A DNA stretch of 64,000 bases from Deltaproteobacteria bacterium. Lineage in GTDB: Bacteria > Myxococcota_C > UBA6777. A program made the translations under genes and the position numbers. The notes beneath the pieces were generated by a model. That model had not been told where the DNA came from. It was given only the letters and a program-made list of their open reading frames with translations, and did no database searches. Below are positions 1 through 8,755 of the stretch, one piece after another; positions within the stretch are counted from its first letter, which is position 1; the number at the start of each line of letters is the position of its first letter. The stretch is taken from NCBI GenBank assembly GCA_002731275.1, contig PCBK01000098.1, positions 1 through 64,000 of the forward strand, read 5' to 3'.

Positions 1-2095
1 CGCGTTTACATTGCTCTGTACCGGTTCCACAGATGGTTGAACATGGGCGTGTAATGCCTTCGTCTACTTGTCCGTCACAATCGTCATCTGCATCGTTGCA
101 AGTCTCTGCTTTGGGCTGTTGTGCGTTACAAGCACTCCACTGACCATTTTGGCAACTTTGCTGTCCTTGACCGCATTTGGAGGAGCAGACTTTTCTCAAG
201 TTGTCGTCAACTTGTCCATTACAGTCATTGTCTTTGTTGTCACATACTTCTGCTGAAGGTGTACCAGCGACGACAGAGCAGACGACGTTTGTGTTTTTAC
301 AAACCCATTGGCCTTTTCTGTTACAGGCACCGACACCAACGCTACAGGATTGACCTTTTTTATCCCAATCTTCGTCGACCTGTCCGTCACAGTCGTTGTC
401 TTTGTTGTCACATACTTCTTTTTGTGGTGTCCCTGGCTTGGCGTCGCATACTGTTCCGTTTTTAGCGCTGTTACAGACTTTTTTGCCGTTGCGTTTACAG
501 ATCCCTTTCCCAAGTGAGCATGTATTTCCGAGGTCTGTGTATGTTTCGTCAACACTACCATCGCAGTTGTTGTCGATGCCATCACAGATCTCGGGGAAGT
601 GACCAAAGGTAAGGGTTGCGTCTGTGACAGTTGGAGATGTGCGGCTGTCTTGTGTTTCCATCAGGAACTCAAGCTCGATGAAGCGATTTGAAGCGACGCC
701 TAGAGCTTGGCCTTTGTTGACGTAACTTTTCCATGCAGCGGAGCTTAGGCCGGCCTTGGTCGAGGCGGAGCGTGCGCGGACAGTGACTTTTGTACCAGCA
801 GGCAGCGAGCCATTCCAATTGACCTTACTGAAGGAAGCTTTACATTGTGCGTCGTATGTCACACGCCATGTGGCTTTAGAGGGGGCGACGATGACTTGTA
901 GTTGGAATCCTGTCATATCAGAGTATGTGTAGGGGCTGGAGGCACCAGCAGAAGCGCACTTACAACCGGTGCACTTGACACCATTGTTACAGTAACAGGT
1001 CTTGGTTCCGGTCGTGTCACATACTGGATATTTGGCGACGTAAGCGCCTGTTGTGGAGTTGAGTTTGTATGCAAACCCTTCGGAGAGGGAGTTGGCCCAA
1101 ACAAAACCTTTTGAGTCGACAGCGATCCCAATGGTGTGGGTTCCTACGTTGTTAAACGTTTTGACTGTGCCTGTGAAGGGATCAACCCAGGCCACGTGTT
1201 TTGTGTTGGCACCAGCGCTTGTGTTGGAGCACGCAACCCAAACCTTGTTTTTTCCATCAACTGCGACACCACGTGCACGTGCACCGACGTTGAAGGTTTT
1301 GACGCGGTTTCCGTTTCGTGCGTCAAATTGGAAGACTTGTGAGTTTGCGTAACTCGCGGCCCAAACGTAACCTCGTCTATCGGCTGCGATACCGTAGACG
1401 TTGGGGGCGGAGTAGCGACCTACGATTTTACCTTGCGCGACATCGATCTTGACGACGTTGCCGAAGGGGCGGTTGGAGATCCAAATATTTCCGTAGGAGT
1501 CGGTTGTTGCACCGTATGAGCGGAGGTTGGCGTCTGTGATTGTGAGGATTGGTTTGTAGGTCGCGCCTGAGATCTTGACGACTTTCCCTGTTGCGTATGC
1601 ACCCGCCCAGATGTCACCATTTTTGTCAACTGTGACTGCGCGTGGTCCGCCGCCTACCGTGACAGAAGTGACGAACTTCCCATCTTGGGTGATCGCGACG
1701 ACGTCGTTTCCGTTGCGAAGACCAACCCAGACGTTCCCCCTCGTGTCGACGGTGGTACGGGAGGGGTTGCTACCTTTGCCGAGTGGGGTCAGGTTGTATA
1801 CCCAGAGGATTTGTCCTGTCTTTGTGTCCATCTTTGCGACGGTGTTAAGACCAGAGCTGGGGATGTAAATGAAGCGCGTTTCGTTGTACTGTTGTTTGGC
1901 AGGATCGTAGAAGATTTGAAGTGCGCCAGGTGTTTTTTTGGCGTCGAAGTTATTACCTGTTCCAGCGCTCCAGTCGGCTTGGGATGTCCATTGCTTGGTT
2001 TTCCCCATGACCGTTGAGGGAAGCAGCACAGATGCGACAAATAATGCGCATATGACGAGACTCCACGGGCTGGGCTGGCGACACTTGGTGTGCAT
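1..2095 (-). CDS. Secreted NHL/Vgb-like propeller with MopE-type metal-binding repeats, C-terminus cut by window edge
   Basis: The frame is open from an ATG at 2095 (AGGAG just upstream) to the window edge, about 698 codons, with no stop. I translated it by eye throughout. It starts with a signal peptide, followed by roughly 330 residues of propeller-like repeats with recurring blades of the type VDxxGNVWV, as in virginiamycin B lyase/NHL proteins. A short Cys-rich patch and a beta-rich domain follow. From about residue 497 there are repeats of the type EICDGIDNNCDGSVDE and EVCDNKDNDCDGQVDE, the putative metal-binding motif of MopE-like proteins. Each Asp-rich CDxxDxDCDGxxDE unit probably binds calcium or another cation. 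It is probably exported and surface-associated. Function beyond binding is unknown. The total repeat number and any C-terminal anchor lie outside the window. Confidence 0.85.
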   Translation of the reverse strand, partial: MHTKCRQPSPWSLVICALFVASVLLPSTVMGKTKQWTSQADWSAGTGNNFDAKKTPGALQIFYDPAKQQYNETRFIYIPSSGLNTVAKMDTKTGQILWVYNLTPLGKGSNPSRTTVDTRGNVWVGLRNGNDVVAITQDGKFVTSVTVGGGPRAVTVDKNGDIWAGAYATGKVVKISGATYKPILTITDANLRSYGATTDSYGNIWISNRPFGNVVKIDVAQGKIVGRYSAPNVYGIAADRRGYVWAASYANSQVFQFDARNGNRVKTFNVGARARGVAVDGKNKVWVACSNTSAGANTKHVAWVDPFTGTVKTFNNVGTHTIGIAVDSKGFVWANSLSEGFAYKLNSTTGAYVAKYPVCDTTGTKTCYCNNGVKCTGCKCASAGASSPYTYSDMTGFQLQVIVAPSKATWRVTYDAQCKASFSKVNWNGSLPAGTKVTVRARSASTKAGLSSAAWKSYVNKGQALGVASNRFIELEFLMETQDSRTSPTVTDATLTFGHFPEICDGIDNNCDGSVDETYTDLGNTCSLGKGICKRNGKKVCNSAKNGTVCDAKPGTPQKEVCDNKDNDCDGQVDEDWDKKGQSCSVGVGACNRKGQWVCKNTNVVCSVVAGTPSAEVCDNKDNDCNGQVDDNLRKVCSSKCGQGQQSCQNGQWSACNAQQPKAETCNDADDDCDGQVDEGITRPCSTICGTGTEQCKR

Positions 2096-2193
2096 GATGA
2101 GCTCCTGTGAGAAGTAGGGGGTGATGTATGTGTGTTTGATTTCCATTTCGGAAACAATTTGGTCTGTTTACTTACAAATTTCTCACTTTTTCG

Positions 2194-2221
2194 ATTATAT
2201 ACGTATTCAATAATGTTGCAA
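2194..2221 (-). promoter_or_regulatory. Candidate sigma70 promoter of the propeller/MopE gene
   Basis: On the minus strand TTGCAA (2221-2216) is followed after 16 nt by a perfect TATAAT (2199-2194). Transcription would start near 2187 and leave a leader of about 90 nt before the ATG at 2095. Confidence 0.5.
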
Positions 2222-2297
2222 GCGTCTGGTTCGCGTCGTTCGTGGCATTTTGAGCACGAATTGTGCGATGGGTAAGGCGGTAGGCGGTTGGCGGGTC

Positions 2298-2327
2298 TTG
2301 ACGCTTTGTCTTGCCCAAAACTATACT
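2298..2327 (+). promoter_or_regulatory. Candidate sigma70 promoter of the fumarase-like gene
   Basis: TTGACG (2298-2303), an 18-nt spacer and TATACT (2322-2327) match the housekeeping consensus well. The start codon is about 120 nt further on. Together with the minus-strand promoter at 2194-2221 this accounts for the 358-nt divergent gap 2096-2453, in which I see no further gene. Confidence 0.5.
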
Positions 2328-2453
2328 TCGCAACTGTTTCTTGTCCGGGTGTGGTAACCTTCTCCATTGTGAAAGGCTAAGCATTCAATTTTTCAGAATA
2401 TTTGAATGGATCTTCTCTGTCATGAGTGGGTCCAATGATGAAAGGCGATTTTG

Positions 2454-3335
2454 ATGATTGCATATGAAACCGTAGTCGATGCTGTGCGTCGTCTCTGCCT
2501 CGATACGTTGTTTTGCATGCGAGAAGATATTCGATTTGCGCTCGAGCAGGCACACGAAAAAGAGAGCCAGCCTGCAAAGCAATACATCTCTCTTTTGCTT
2601 GAAAATGAAGTCCTGGCCCAAAAAGAACGCATCCCACTCCACCACGATCCTGGTGTTCCCGGCTTTTTTGTCGAACTTGGAAAGGACACCAATGTCGACG
2701 CTTTTTTGCGCGCTGCGATCGATGAGGGGGTCAAGCAATCCGCACAGGAGCACCCTGTCCGTCCCCAAAACCTGCAAAATCCATTCGTTCCTGAGAGCGC
2801 AACTGCCGACACAACACCATCTGCTGTCCATGTCGATATCGTTGAAGGAGATGAACTCAAGATCACCTGCGTGCGCAACCTTGCGAGTGGTGAATTGAGC
2901 TCTCGTGTGACTTTTCTCGTGCCGCCTTACTCAGAAGAAGATGTCGAATCCTTTGTGATCGAGTCCGTACGCCAAGCCGGTGTGATCCCCGAACCTCCTG
3001 TTGTGATCGGTGTCGCTGTTGGTTCTAGCTTGCAAAATGTCGTAGGAATCGCCAAAAAAGCCTTGCTGCGACCTGTTGGAAAACCACACCACGTCCTCGA
3101 ACATGCTCAGTTTGAACAGGAGCTTCTGCAATCGATCAATGAATTGGGGATCGGTCCAGGCGGGCTTGGTGGTCTCCATACTGCGCTCGCTGTCCACGTA
3201 GAAGTCGCACCTTCTCACGAAGAGGCTGTGCCACTCGCCGTGGTGATACAAGGCGCAACGCTACGAGCAAGACAGATGATCATCCGAGCAAGTGTAGAAG
3301 AAGAAGAGGAGGAGTTAAACGAAGGTGTGGAGTGA
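2454..3335 (+). CDS. Fumarase/tartrate dehydratase alpha-type protein lacking all Fe-S cysteines
   Basis: The 293-residue protein aligns by eye over its whole length with the alpha subunit of two-subunit class I fumarases (Fumerase/TtdA family): IPLHHDPGVPGFFVELG near residue 60, VEGDELKIT near 131, EPPVVIGVAVG near 180, a KKALLR block near 201 and LGIGPGGLGGLHTAL near 231. Family members ligate a catalytic [4Fe-4S] cluster with three cysteines, in CQDTG, PCPP and IQC-type motifs. Here these positions are His63, Glu180 and Gly267. The only cysteines left (15, 21, 139) lie elsewhere. No beta subunit is adjacent. Hydratase activity is therefore unlikely; a regulatory, structural or altered-chemistry role is possible but unknown. 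ATG 2454 is chosen over the TTG at 2451 because AAAGG at 2441-2445 is better spaced. Confidence 0.8.
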   Translation: MIAYETVVDAVRRLCLDTLFCMREDIRFALEQAHEKESQPAKQYISLLLENEVLAQKERIPLHHDPGVPGFFVELGKDTNVDAFLRAAIDEGVKQSAQEHPVRPQNLQNPFVPESATADTTPSAVHVDIVEGDELKITCVRNLASGELSSRVTFLVPPYSEEDVESFVIESVRQAGVIPEPPVVIGVAVGSSLQNVVGIAKKALLRPVGKPHHVLEHAQFEQELLQSINELGIGPGGLGGLHTALAVHVEVAPSHEEAVPLAVVIQGATLRARQMIIRASVEEEEEELNEGVE

Positions 3336-3344
3336 CCACCTTCG
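3320..3344 (+). terminator. Hairpin over the fumarase-like stop codon
   Basis: CGAAGGTG (3320-3327) and CACCTTCG (3337-3344) form a perfect 8-bp stem with a 9-nt loop that contains the stop codon TGA. There is no clear T-run, so termination is uncertain. It sits between convergent genes and could serve either strand. Confidence 0.35.
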
Positions 3345-3390
3345 GTAACTGAGCGAGGAGAGGGGAGTTGTCGTTTTGTCGCGGGCTGTC

Positions 3391-4080
3391 TTACGCGCTC
3401 GCCGCGATCGCCTCTGAGGAACTCGTTTGGGGAAGAGGGTTAAGTGTTTCCCATGCCTGAAGGATTTGATCGAACTCAATCGCGCCTTCACGTCGAAGTG
3501 TTGGGGCTGCACCTCTTACATCCACAATGGTTGAGGGTTTCTGTGTTTTGACGTCACCTGCGCTGACGAGGATGTCCAACCACTGCGAGAAGTTTTTCCG
3601 GATCTGCGCCTCTGAATGTGCGCCTACCTTTTTGGCTTTGTTGGCGCTTGTGACGAGGAGAGGGCCTCCGAATGCTTCGACAAGCTGGCTCATGCAAGGA
3701 TCACGAGGGATGCGCACACCAATTTGAGAGAGGCTGAGGTTTTTACGCACCTTCTTGGGGATGTTGTTGTGTGCATCGAAGAGCAAGGTCAGATCGCCAG
3801 GCCAAAATTGTTGCATCAACATCTGGGCGTGGGGACTCACATCTGCGGCGACTTCGTTGACACTTTTTTGATCGGGCACAAACAAGAGAACTGGGGCTTT
3901 ACGCGTCCGACGCTTGATCTGGAGGATCTTCACAACAGCTTCGAGTGAAAAGATATTCGCAACCAGTCGATAGCCGTTGGATGCTGGCAAGCATACGATC
4001 CCGTCCTCGTGGAGAGTTTTTGCCATGTTTTTGTAGAGTTGTGGGTTTTGCTCTAGTTCATGGATTTGAATCGTTTGCAT
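3391..4080 (-). CDS. tsaC: L-threonylcarbamoyladenylate synthase, Sua5/YciO/YrdC family
   Basis: The 229-residue protein has the YrdC fold signature: GIVCLPASNGYRLVAN near the N-terminus, IKRRTRKAPVLLFV, FWPGDLTLLF, VGVRIPR-like QIGVRIPRDP, and PLLVTSANKA. These form the ATP, bicarbonate and threonine site of enzymes that make threonylcarbamoyl-AMP for the universal t6A37 modification of ANN-decoding tRNAs. It is a single-domain form without the C-terminal Sua5 domain. The ATG at 4080 is preferred over a longer frame to 4113 because GGAG lies 7 nt upstream. YciO-type paralogues of unknown role share this fold, so the exact subfamily is less certain than the fold. Confidence 0.85.
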   Translation of the reverse strand: MQTIQIHELEQNPQLYKNMAKTLHEDGIVCLPASNGYRLVANIFSLEAVVKILQIKRRTRKAPVLLFVPDQKSVNEVAADVSPHAQMLMQQFWPGDLTLLFDAHNNIPKKVRKNLSLSQIGVRIPRDPCMSQLVEAFGGPLLVTSANKAKKVGAHSEAQIRKNFSQWLDILVSAGDVKTQKPSTIVDVRGAAPTLRREGAIEFDQILQAWETLNPLPQTSSSEAIAASA

Positions 4081-4112
4081 TACGCATCTCCGTTCATCAT
4101 TTTGAGTTGACA

Positions 4113-4283
4113 TTATGAGGTCATGTGTACGTATCTTTTGCGCTCACCCTGGACGTGACTCTCCATGGGTCGTTGTGTTGAAGTGTGTTGGGTGATGGAT
4201 ACGAGGTTGGGTGTATGTTGAGCACACAACGAGGTTGTGTTTTGAAGTTGTTTGAAGGTAGGAAAGGTGAGGTATAAGACCAT
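4113..4283 (-). CDS. Possible small protein of 56 residues upstream of tsaC
   Basis: An ATG at 4283 has a good GAGGAG seven bases upstream and lies about 40 nt downstream of a strong promoter match. The frame runs to a TAA at 4113, 32 nt before the tsaC start. The peptide is polar, Thr/Gln-rich and resembles nothing I know. A competing 77-residue frame in another phase covers the same stretch. It may be a short leader peptide or simply untranslated leader. Confidence 0.25.
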   Translation of the reverse strand: MVLYLTFPTFKQLQNTTSLCAQHTPNLVSITQHTSTQRPMESHVQGERKRYVHMTS

Positions 4284-4325
4284 ATAGGTGCTCCTCGGTT
4301 AGAGAGTCGCTCAACATTCATAGGT

Positions 4326-4354
4326 AGTGTAGCTCTTTTGCGGGAGGGCGTCAA
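4326..4354 (-). promoter_or_regulatory. Candidate sigma70 promoter of tsaC
   Basis: On the minus strand TTGACG (4354-4349), a 17-nt spacer and TACACT (4331-4326). It lies in the 388-nt gap between cinA and tsaC, implying that tsaC is transcribed separately with a leader of about 240 nt. Apart from this and the small frame at 4113-4283 I see nothing in the gap. Confidence 0.5.
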
Positions 4355-4468
4355 GCAAGATTTTACGGAGTCCGAGTATGTAGGTGCCTCATGTTGGGAG
4401 AATTGGAAGGGTTCATGCGACTTACAAGAAGCATATGTGTTTGGAAACAGGGGAACAGCCAGGGATGT

Positions 4469-5731
4469 CTATGAGGTCTCGTAACGGAGCGTTTGTTCTT
4501 TGTTTTTTGCAATGATTTTGACAAACTGAAGCGCATTGTACGCTGTCCAGAGCTGAATACGCTTACGGTGACCGGCAAAATGGAATTGTTTATGGTATGT
4601 CTTTTCTGCTGTTGAAACGGCCATATGGACTGTTCCTACAGGTTTTTCTTCACTTCCACCACCTGGACCTGCGATACCTGTCACGGAGACTGCGTAATTC
4701 GTTTGTGTGATCGCTCTCGCGCCTTCTGCCATCTCAATGGCCACTGCCTGACTGACTGCGCCGTGTTGTTCGAGCGTCTCTGCACAGACGCCAAGCATGG
4801 CTTGTTTGGCTTGGTTGCTGTATGTCACCGCTGAGTACATGAAGACATCAGAGACTCCCGCAACCTCTGTGAGCAAGCTCGCGATCAGACCACCTGTGCA
4901 TGATTCTGCAAGTGATAACGTCGCTCCTTGTGCCCTCAACAGTGCGATCAGCGTGCTCAAATACGTCTCGTCATCCTCTCCGTAGATCACATCACCAAGT
5001 CGTGCCTTGATCGCATCGCACAGCTCTTCACTGCGTGCTTCTTTGTCCTCACCACTCGTCAAGATCTTGATGTGGACCTCTGGAAGTGTTGCGCGATAGC
5101 CGATCTCCACACCTTCAGGTAGAGGATACAAATCACGAAGGGTGTCGGCGAGTCCTGATTCTCCAACCCCAAAACACTTCAAAGTTTTGAGTAGAGGGCG
5201 TTGATGTTGTGTTCCCGCTCTCTCTTCGAGATCAGGAAGGACGATCTCTTGCAGCATATGGCGCATCTCTCTGGGAACACCTGGGAGTGCGTAAAAGCGG
5301 CAGCCTTCAACGTCGAGATAAAAACCAGGGGCTGTTCCCTGGTGATTGGGGATGGGGACTGCGCCTTCTGGTTGGTCTGCTTGCTTCTTGTTACTCTCCG
5401 CCATGGGACGCTGTAAACGCTTGAAAAATGCCTCAATCTGTTCGACCAATTGGGGGGAGCGGACGAGTGTGACGTCTGCGAGTCTGGCGAGCAGCTCAGC
5501 CGTGCGATCATCGTCCGTGGGTCCAAGGCCTCCTGTGATGATCACCGTCTCTGCTCGCGTCTTTGCGTCCGAAAATACGTCGAATAGACGTGTATGATCA
5601 TCGCCGACTGTGGTCGCACGATTGACCTGAAAACCACGCTCAAACAGGGCTTGTGAGATATCTCTCTCGTTGCTGTTAAGCACGCGCCCGTCGAGTAACT
5701 CTTCACCTGTCATGACCAATTCTATGTGCAT
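4469..5731 (-). CDS. cinA: CinA-family protein with nicotinamide-nucleotide amidase domain
   Basis: The 420-residue protein has both CinA halves. The N-terminal molybdopterin-binding-like (COG1058) domain shows TGEELLDGRVLNSNERDI and TGGLGPTDDDRTAE, and is linked in the family to ADP-ribose/nicotinamide-nucleotide pyrophosphatase activity. The C-terminal PncC domain shows LSLAESCTGGLIAS, with the family's catalytic Ser, and GIAGPGGGSEEKPVGTV, and deamidates NMN in pyridine nucleotide recycling. Cytosolic. The ATG at 5731 has GAGGAG 5 nt upstream and lies 13 nt after the stop of the HerA-like gene, so the two are probably cotranscribed. Confidence 0.9.
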   Translation of the reverse strand: MHIELVMTGEELLDGRVLNSNERDISQALFERGFQVNRATTVGDDHTRLFDVFSDAKTRAETVIITGGLGPTDDDRTAELLARLADVTLVRSPQLVEQIEAFFKRLQRPMAESNKKQADQPEGAVPIPNHQGTAPGFYLDVEGCRFYALPGVPREMRHMLQEIVLPDLEERAGTQHQRPLLKTLKCFGVGESGLADTLRDLYPLPEGVEIGYRATLPEVHIKILTSGEDKEARSEELCDAIKARLGDVIYGEDDETYLSTLIALLRAQGATLSLAESCTGGLIASLLTEVAGVSDVFMYSAVTYSNQAKQAMLGVCAETLEQHGAVSQAVAIEMAEGARAITQTNYAVSVTGIAGPGGGSEEKPVGTVHMAVSTAEKTYHKQFHFAGHRKRIQLWTAYNALQFVKIIAKNKEQTLRYETS

Positions 5732-5744
5732 TTCCTCTCCTCTT

Positions 5745-7970
5745 TTAGCGACGTGGCTCGTCAAAGGGAATCCCCATCAAACCGTCTACTTTGAATGGGC
5801 GTCGTTTGTTCTTGGAGCCGACTATATCGAAGTGCCAATAGGGAAAGGCCACGAGCCTTGTGTCTTGGATGGCACCCTCAAACAACTTCTTACAAGCGGA
5901 CTCGATGCCAGCAGGGGACTTGAGCGAGGTGAGTGTCTTTTGTTGAAGTGACAAGTCGGCCGGTGTTTTTGGGAAGAACTCGGCGAAGTGAGCGAGGTCT
6001 TCGAGTTTGTCTGGTCGTAGCTGTTGAAGTCGCTCTGACGGCTTTTTCCCTTCCGTTGAGATAAACTCGATTTGCTTGGATTGCAAAACCAGCAGGTGTC
6101 CCGTCTTTGCGTGAAAGTAAAGATGGAGCTCCTTTACTTCGGGGGAGGAGACGAGTTTAAGCAGCAAGTGACTGGGTTTTTGGAATGTCAACACAACACG
6201 CCACAACAGCAGATAACCTTCTTTGGGACCTTCAGCGGTCTCTGTCCTTAAAAAACCAAAGGAGAATGCACCGAGCAATCCATCACATTCACGTTCCGCG
6301 AGGCGAATGGCCTGGTTCCTATCGGCGCGCCAACCGGCAGTGAGGATGGGCCTGCGTAACCCAACCGTTGGTTCAAAGCGGTGTTTGCTCAGCCAGTAGT
6401 AATGACTACGACTGACCTTGGCGCTGCTCATGAGCTTCGCCACGTCATCTTGCTTTAAAGCCTTCCGGACGAGGTTTTCGGACATACTCAGCTCGTGTGT
6501 CAGTTCCTTCACAGTGTATGCGCCGGGGTGTGCATCGATATATTCGAGCAGCAACTCTCCGTTGCTTTTTGGGACCTCAGCTTCTGGGATGTCTTCTTCT
6601 GTGTCGTCGAGCTCTTCATCAGGCTCTTCTGTAGGTGCAACTTCTGCTTGTGTCGGTTGCACCTCGGGCTCTACTGGCGCAGGTCGTTTTGTGGCCAGAG
6701 GTTGGGAGAATCGTTCACGCAACGCATCGGGGATCAGATCTTCGATCTGTTCTTCTTCGAGGGTTTCGTGTTTTGTGTAGAGCCATCGAACTTTAAAGTC
6801 GACAACGCGCTCGTATGTGTCGGGGCTTACGAGCAAGAACTGGCCAGGGTCGAGGCTGGGCAGCGCTTCGATGATCTGTTCGACGTCAGCAGGGCTGAGT
6901 GAGCGCAGGATCTTTTCGATCTTTTTGATATCTTGCTTGAGCATCATGCGCCCAAGTGCCCAAGTGGAGAATTGTGAAAGAGCGGTGTAGTCTACATCAC
7001 CAGGGTTTTGGCTGGCGATTAAGCAGGTGATGCCGTACTTGCGCGCTTGTTTGAAGAGAAGTTTGAGCACATCTTTACAAGCAGGCTTACGGACTGGTGG
7101 GATGTAAGGGGCGATCTCATCGATGTAGAAGACCGCTTGTGGGGTACTTGAGGGGTGGTTGAGCATCCAGTCGTAAAGTGATTGGGCGAGTTGGCTTACA
7201 AAGAACTCTTTCTCTTCTTGGGAGTGCAATGTGTTGAGGTAGATCACGGACAATCGCGTCGTGTCATCATCACTGTCGCGTCCAAGCAGCACGTCGATAT
7301 CGAGAGGTGTACCCATCTGGAAGAGTAGGCGCTTGGCACCGATCCCGAGGACTTCGATTTTGCGGCTGACTTCCTGGCGTTTTTTGAGCTGGATGACGCG
7401 GTTTGTTCGCTCTGCGAGAGCTTCTGGGAGATCATCGAGAAAGGCCGCAAAGCCCGAAAGATCATCGACCTCGATGTTTTGTTCGACGATGTATTGCAGC
7501 ACGAGATCGAGGTAGGCGGTGATAAACTGTCCATCATTGCTGTCGAGCTGGTAGCCCAAGAGCGCGGTAAAGTTGGCGGCGAGCGCAGAGAGCAATCGCA
7601 CACGCGCCTCTTTGCGTTTGGGGAGTCGGTCGAGCTTGAGGGGATCGAGGCTCAGTGGGATACCCGCGCGGCTTGCGGGCGTCCAAATCACCACTTCAAC
7701 TTGCTCGTGAAATTGTGTTGCGGTCTCTTTCGAGAGGCCTTTTGAGGCGATCTCTTCGGGGTCCCCTGGTAAGATCATGCTCGCGATATCACCTTGAGGA
7801 TCGATCGCGATGATAGGGGTCTTTTTGAGCAAGAACTCCTCACACAAGACCTTACAGGCGACTGTCTTTCCGCTACCTGATGCGCCAAGACAGACGGCAT
7901 GCCGAAGAAAAACGTCTGGTTCAATTTCAACGCGTGTACTGTCCTGTTCTGTGCCAAAGAAGATCGACAT
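5745..7970 (-). CDS. HerA/VirB4-like P-loop ATPase with winged-helix and unique C-terminal region
   Basis: The 741-residue protein has Walker A GASGSGKT at residues 29-36, IDPQGD shortly after, a Walker B strand ending in FYIDEIAPYIPP, and a sensor-like IASQNPGDVDY segment. This is the layout of the HerA/FtsK superfamily, whose members form hexameric rings that move DNA or, in VirB4 relatives, drive secretion. An acidic Pro/Glu linker (about 430-480) follows, then a winged-helix-like segment (YTVKELTHELSMSENLVRKAL) and about 200 residues I do not recognise. No transmembrane segment is seen. No nurA gene is adjacent, so a role in end resection is not supported by context. The ATG at 7970 has AAGGAG six bases upstream; the longest frame begins at 8171. 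Confidence 0.75.
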   Translation of the reverse strand: MSIFFGTEQDSTRVEIEPDVFLRHAVCLGASGSGKTVACKVLCEEFLLKKTPIIAIDPQGDIASMILPGDPEEIASKGLSKETATQFHEQVEVVIWTPASRAGIPLSLDPLKLDRLPKRKEARVRLLSALAANFTALLGYQLDSNDGQFITAYLDLVLQYIVEQNIEVDDLSGFAAFLDDLPEALAERTNRVIQLKKRQEVSRKIEVLGIGAKRLLFQMGTPLDIDVLLGRDSDDDTTRLSVIYLNTLHSQEEKEFFVSQLAQSLYDWMLNHPSSTPQAVFYIDEIAPYIPPVRKPACKDVLKLLFKQARKYGITCLIASQNPGDVDYTALSQFSTWALGRMMLKQDIKKIEKILRSLSPADVEQIIEALPSLDPGQFLLVSPDTYERVVDFKVRWLYTKHETLEEEQIEDLIPDALRERFSQPLATKRPAPVEPEVQPTQAEVAPTEEPDEELDDTEEDIPEAEVPKSNGELLLEYIDAHPGAYTVKELTHELSMSENLVRKALKQDDVAKLMSSAKVSRSHYYWLSKHRFEPTVGLRRPILTAGWRADRNQAIRLAERECDGLLGAFSFGFLRTETAEGPKEGYLLLWRVVLTFQKPSHLLLKLVSSPEVKELHLYFHAKTGHLLVLQSKQIEFISTEGKKPSERLQQLRPDKLEDLAHFAEFFPKTPADLSLQQKTLTSLKSPAGIESACKKLFEGAIQDTRLVAFPYWHFDIVGSKNKRRPFKVDGLMGIPFDEPRR

Positions 7971-8173
7971 CCACTGCTCCTTGTGTGTTGAAGAGACGAT
8001 GCTACCCGTTTGCTCGGGCGAGGGTCGGGTGGGATGGTAACGGATCATTGGCTTCTGGACAAGTCTCTCGCTCGTGGTATCCTTGTGGTAGAAATGTGAT
8101 CGTTTATGCGTTTGATCATCATTGGATGATGAGTCGCAAATGGACGTCGTGATCAAAAGATGTGGAGGCATTC

Positions 8174-8755
8174 ATGAAACGGATGGGTATCACTTTGTCG
8201 TCCCTCGTGTGCATGTGTTTGCTCGTGCTACTGTGGAGTGGACAGGCGTGGGCCGAGGATGGAGATGACTTACTCGGTCCACCTGAGACGCCTAAGTCCA
8301 AAAAGAAGAAAAAGAAGCGGTGGGTTCCCAAATCAAAGCGACAAGAGCGCTGTTTGAAACGTTGTTACAGCAAAGGCTATCGTCGCTTTTATCGTTGCCG
8401 TCACAAAGGTCGTCTGTACTGCAACATGAAGGCTGGAATTTATTTTCGCGCGTGTATTCGAGGTTGTAGCGTTCCCAAATTTTGCACAGGCTACCAGATG
8501 ACAGCCCCCAAGTGTATTCCACTGTGTCTTCGACCTGAGCGACGTAAATGGCTTCGTCGAAAGCGTTGGGTGCGTCGCCGTGGAAAGCTCTTTCGACGGC
8601 GCATCTCCCGACGTGAGTATCGCAGATGGCGAAAACGCAGCCGCTATGCCTGTCATCGCATTTGTAAAGAACTTCACTATATCTGCGGCGTGCGCGTCGA
8701 TCGGCTCAAGTTACCCCCTCCCGTTCGGTTGCACGACTTAAAATTCCGCCCTTGA
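8174..8755 (+). CDS. Exported highly basic Cys-rich protein with Cx3C motifs
   Basis: The 193-residue protein starts with a signal peptide ending near AWA, then a Lys-run, then an Arg/Lys/Tyr-rich body with 12 cysteines. Several are spaced Cx3C (CLKRC, CIRGC, CIPLC, CHRIC), which suggests disulfide-stapled helices in the periplasm or outside the cell. The extreme positive charge may serve binding to nucleic acid, LPS or an acidic polymer, but that is inference. GGAGG at 8164-8168 selects the ATG at 8174. It heads a run of four same-strand exported proteins. I recognise no family. Confidence 0.7.
   Translation: MKRMGITLSSLVCMCLLVLLWSGQAWAEDGDDLLGPPETPKSKKKKKKRWVPKSKRQERCLKRCYSKGYRRFYRCRHKGRLYCNMKAGIYFRACIRGCSVPKFCTGYQMTAPKCIPLCLRPERRKWLRRKRWVRRRGKLFRRRISRREYRRWRKRSRYACHRICKELHYICGVRVDRLKLPPPVRLHDLKFRP

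Noticed and set aside
4121-4354. 77-codon minus-strand frame in the cinA-tsaC gap
   Set aside because: Its ATG lacks a ribosome site, and the better-supported small frame at 4113-4283 lies in a different phase over the same bases.
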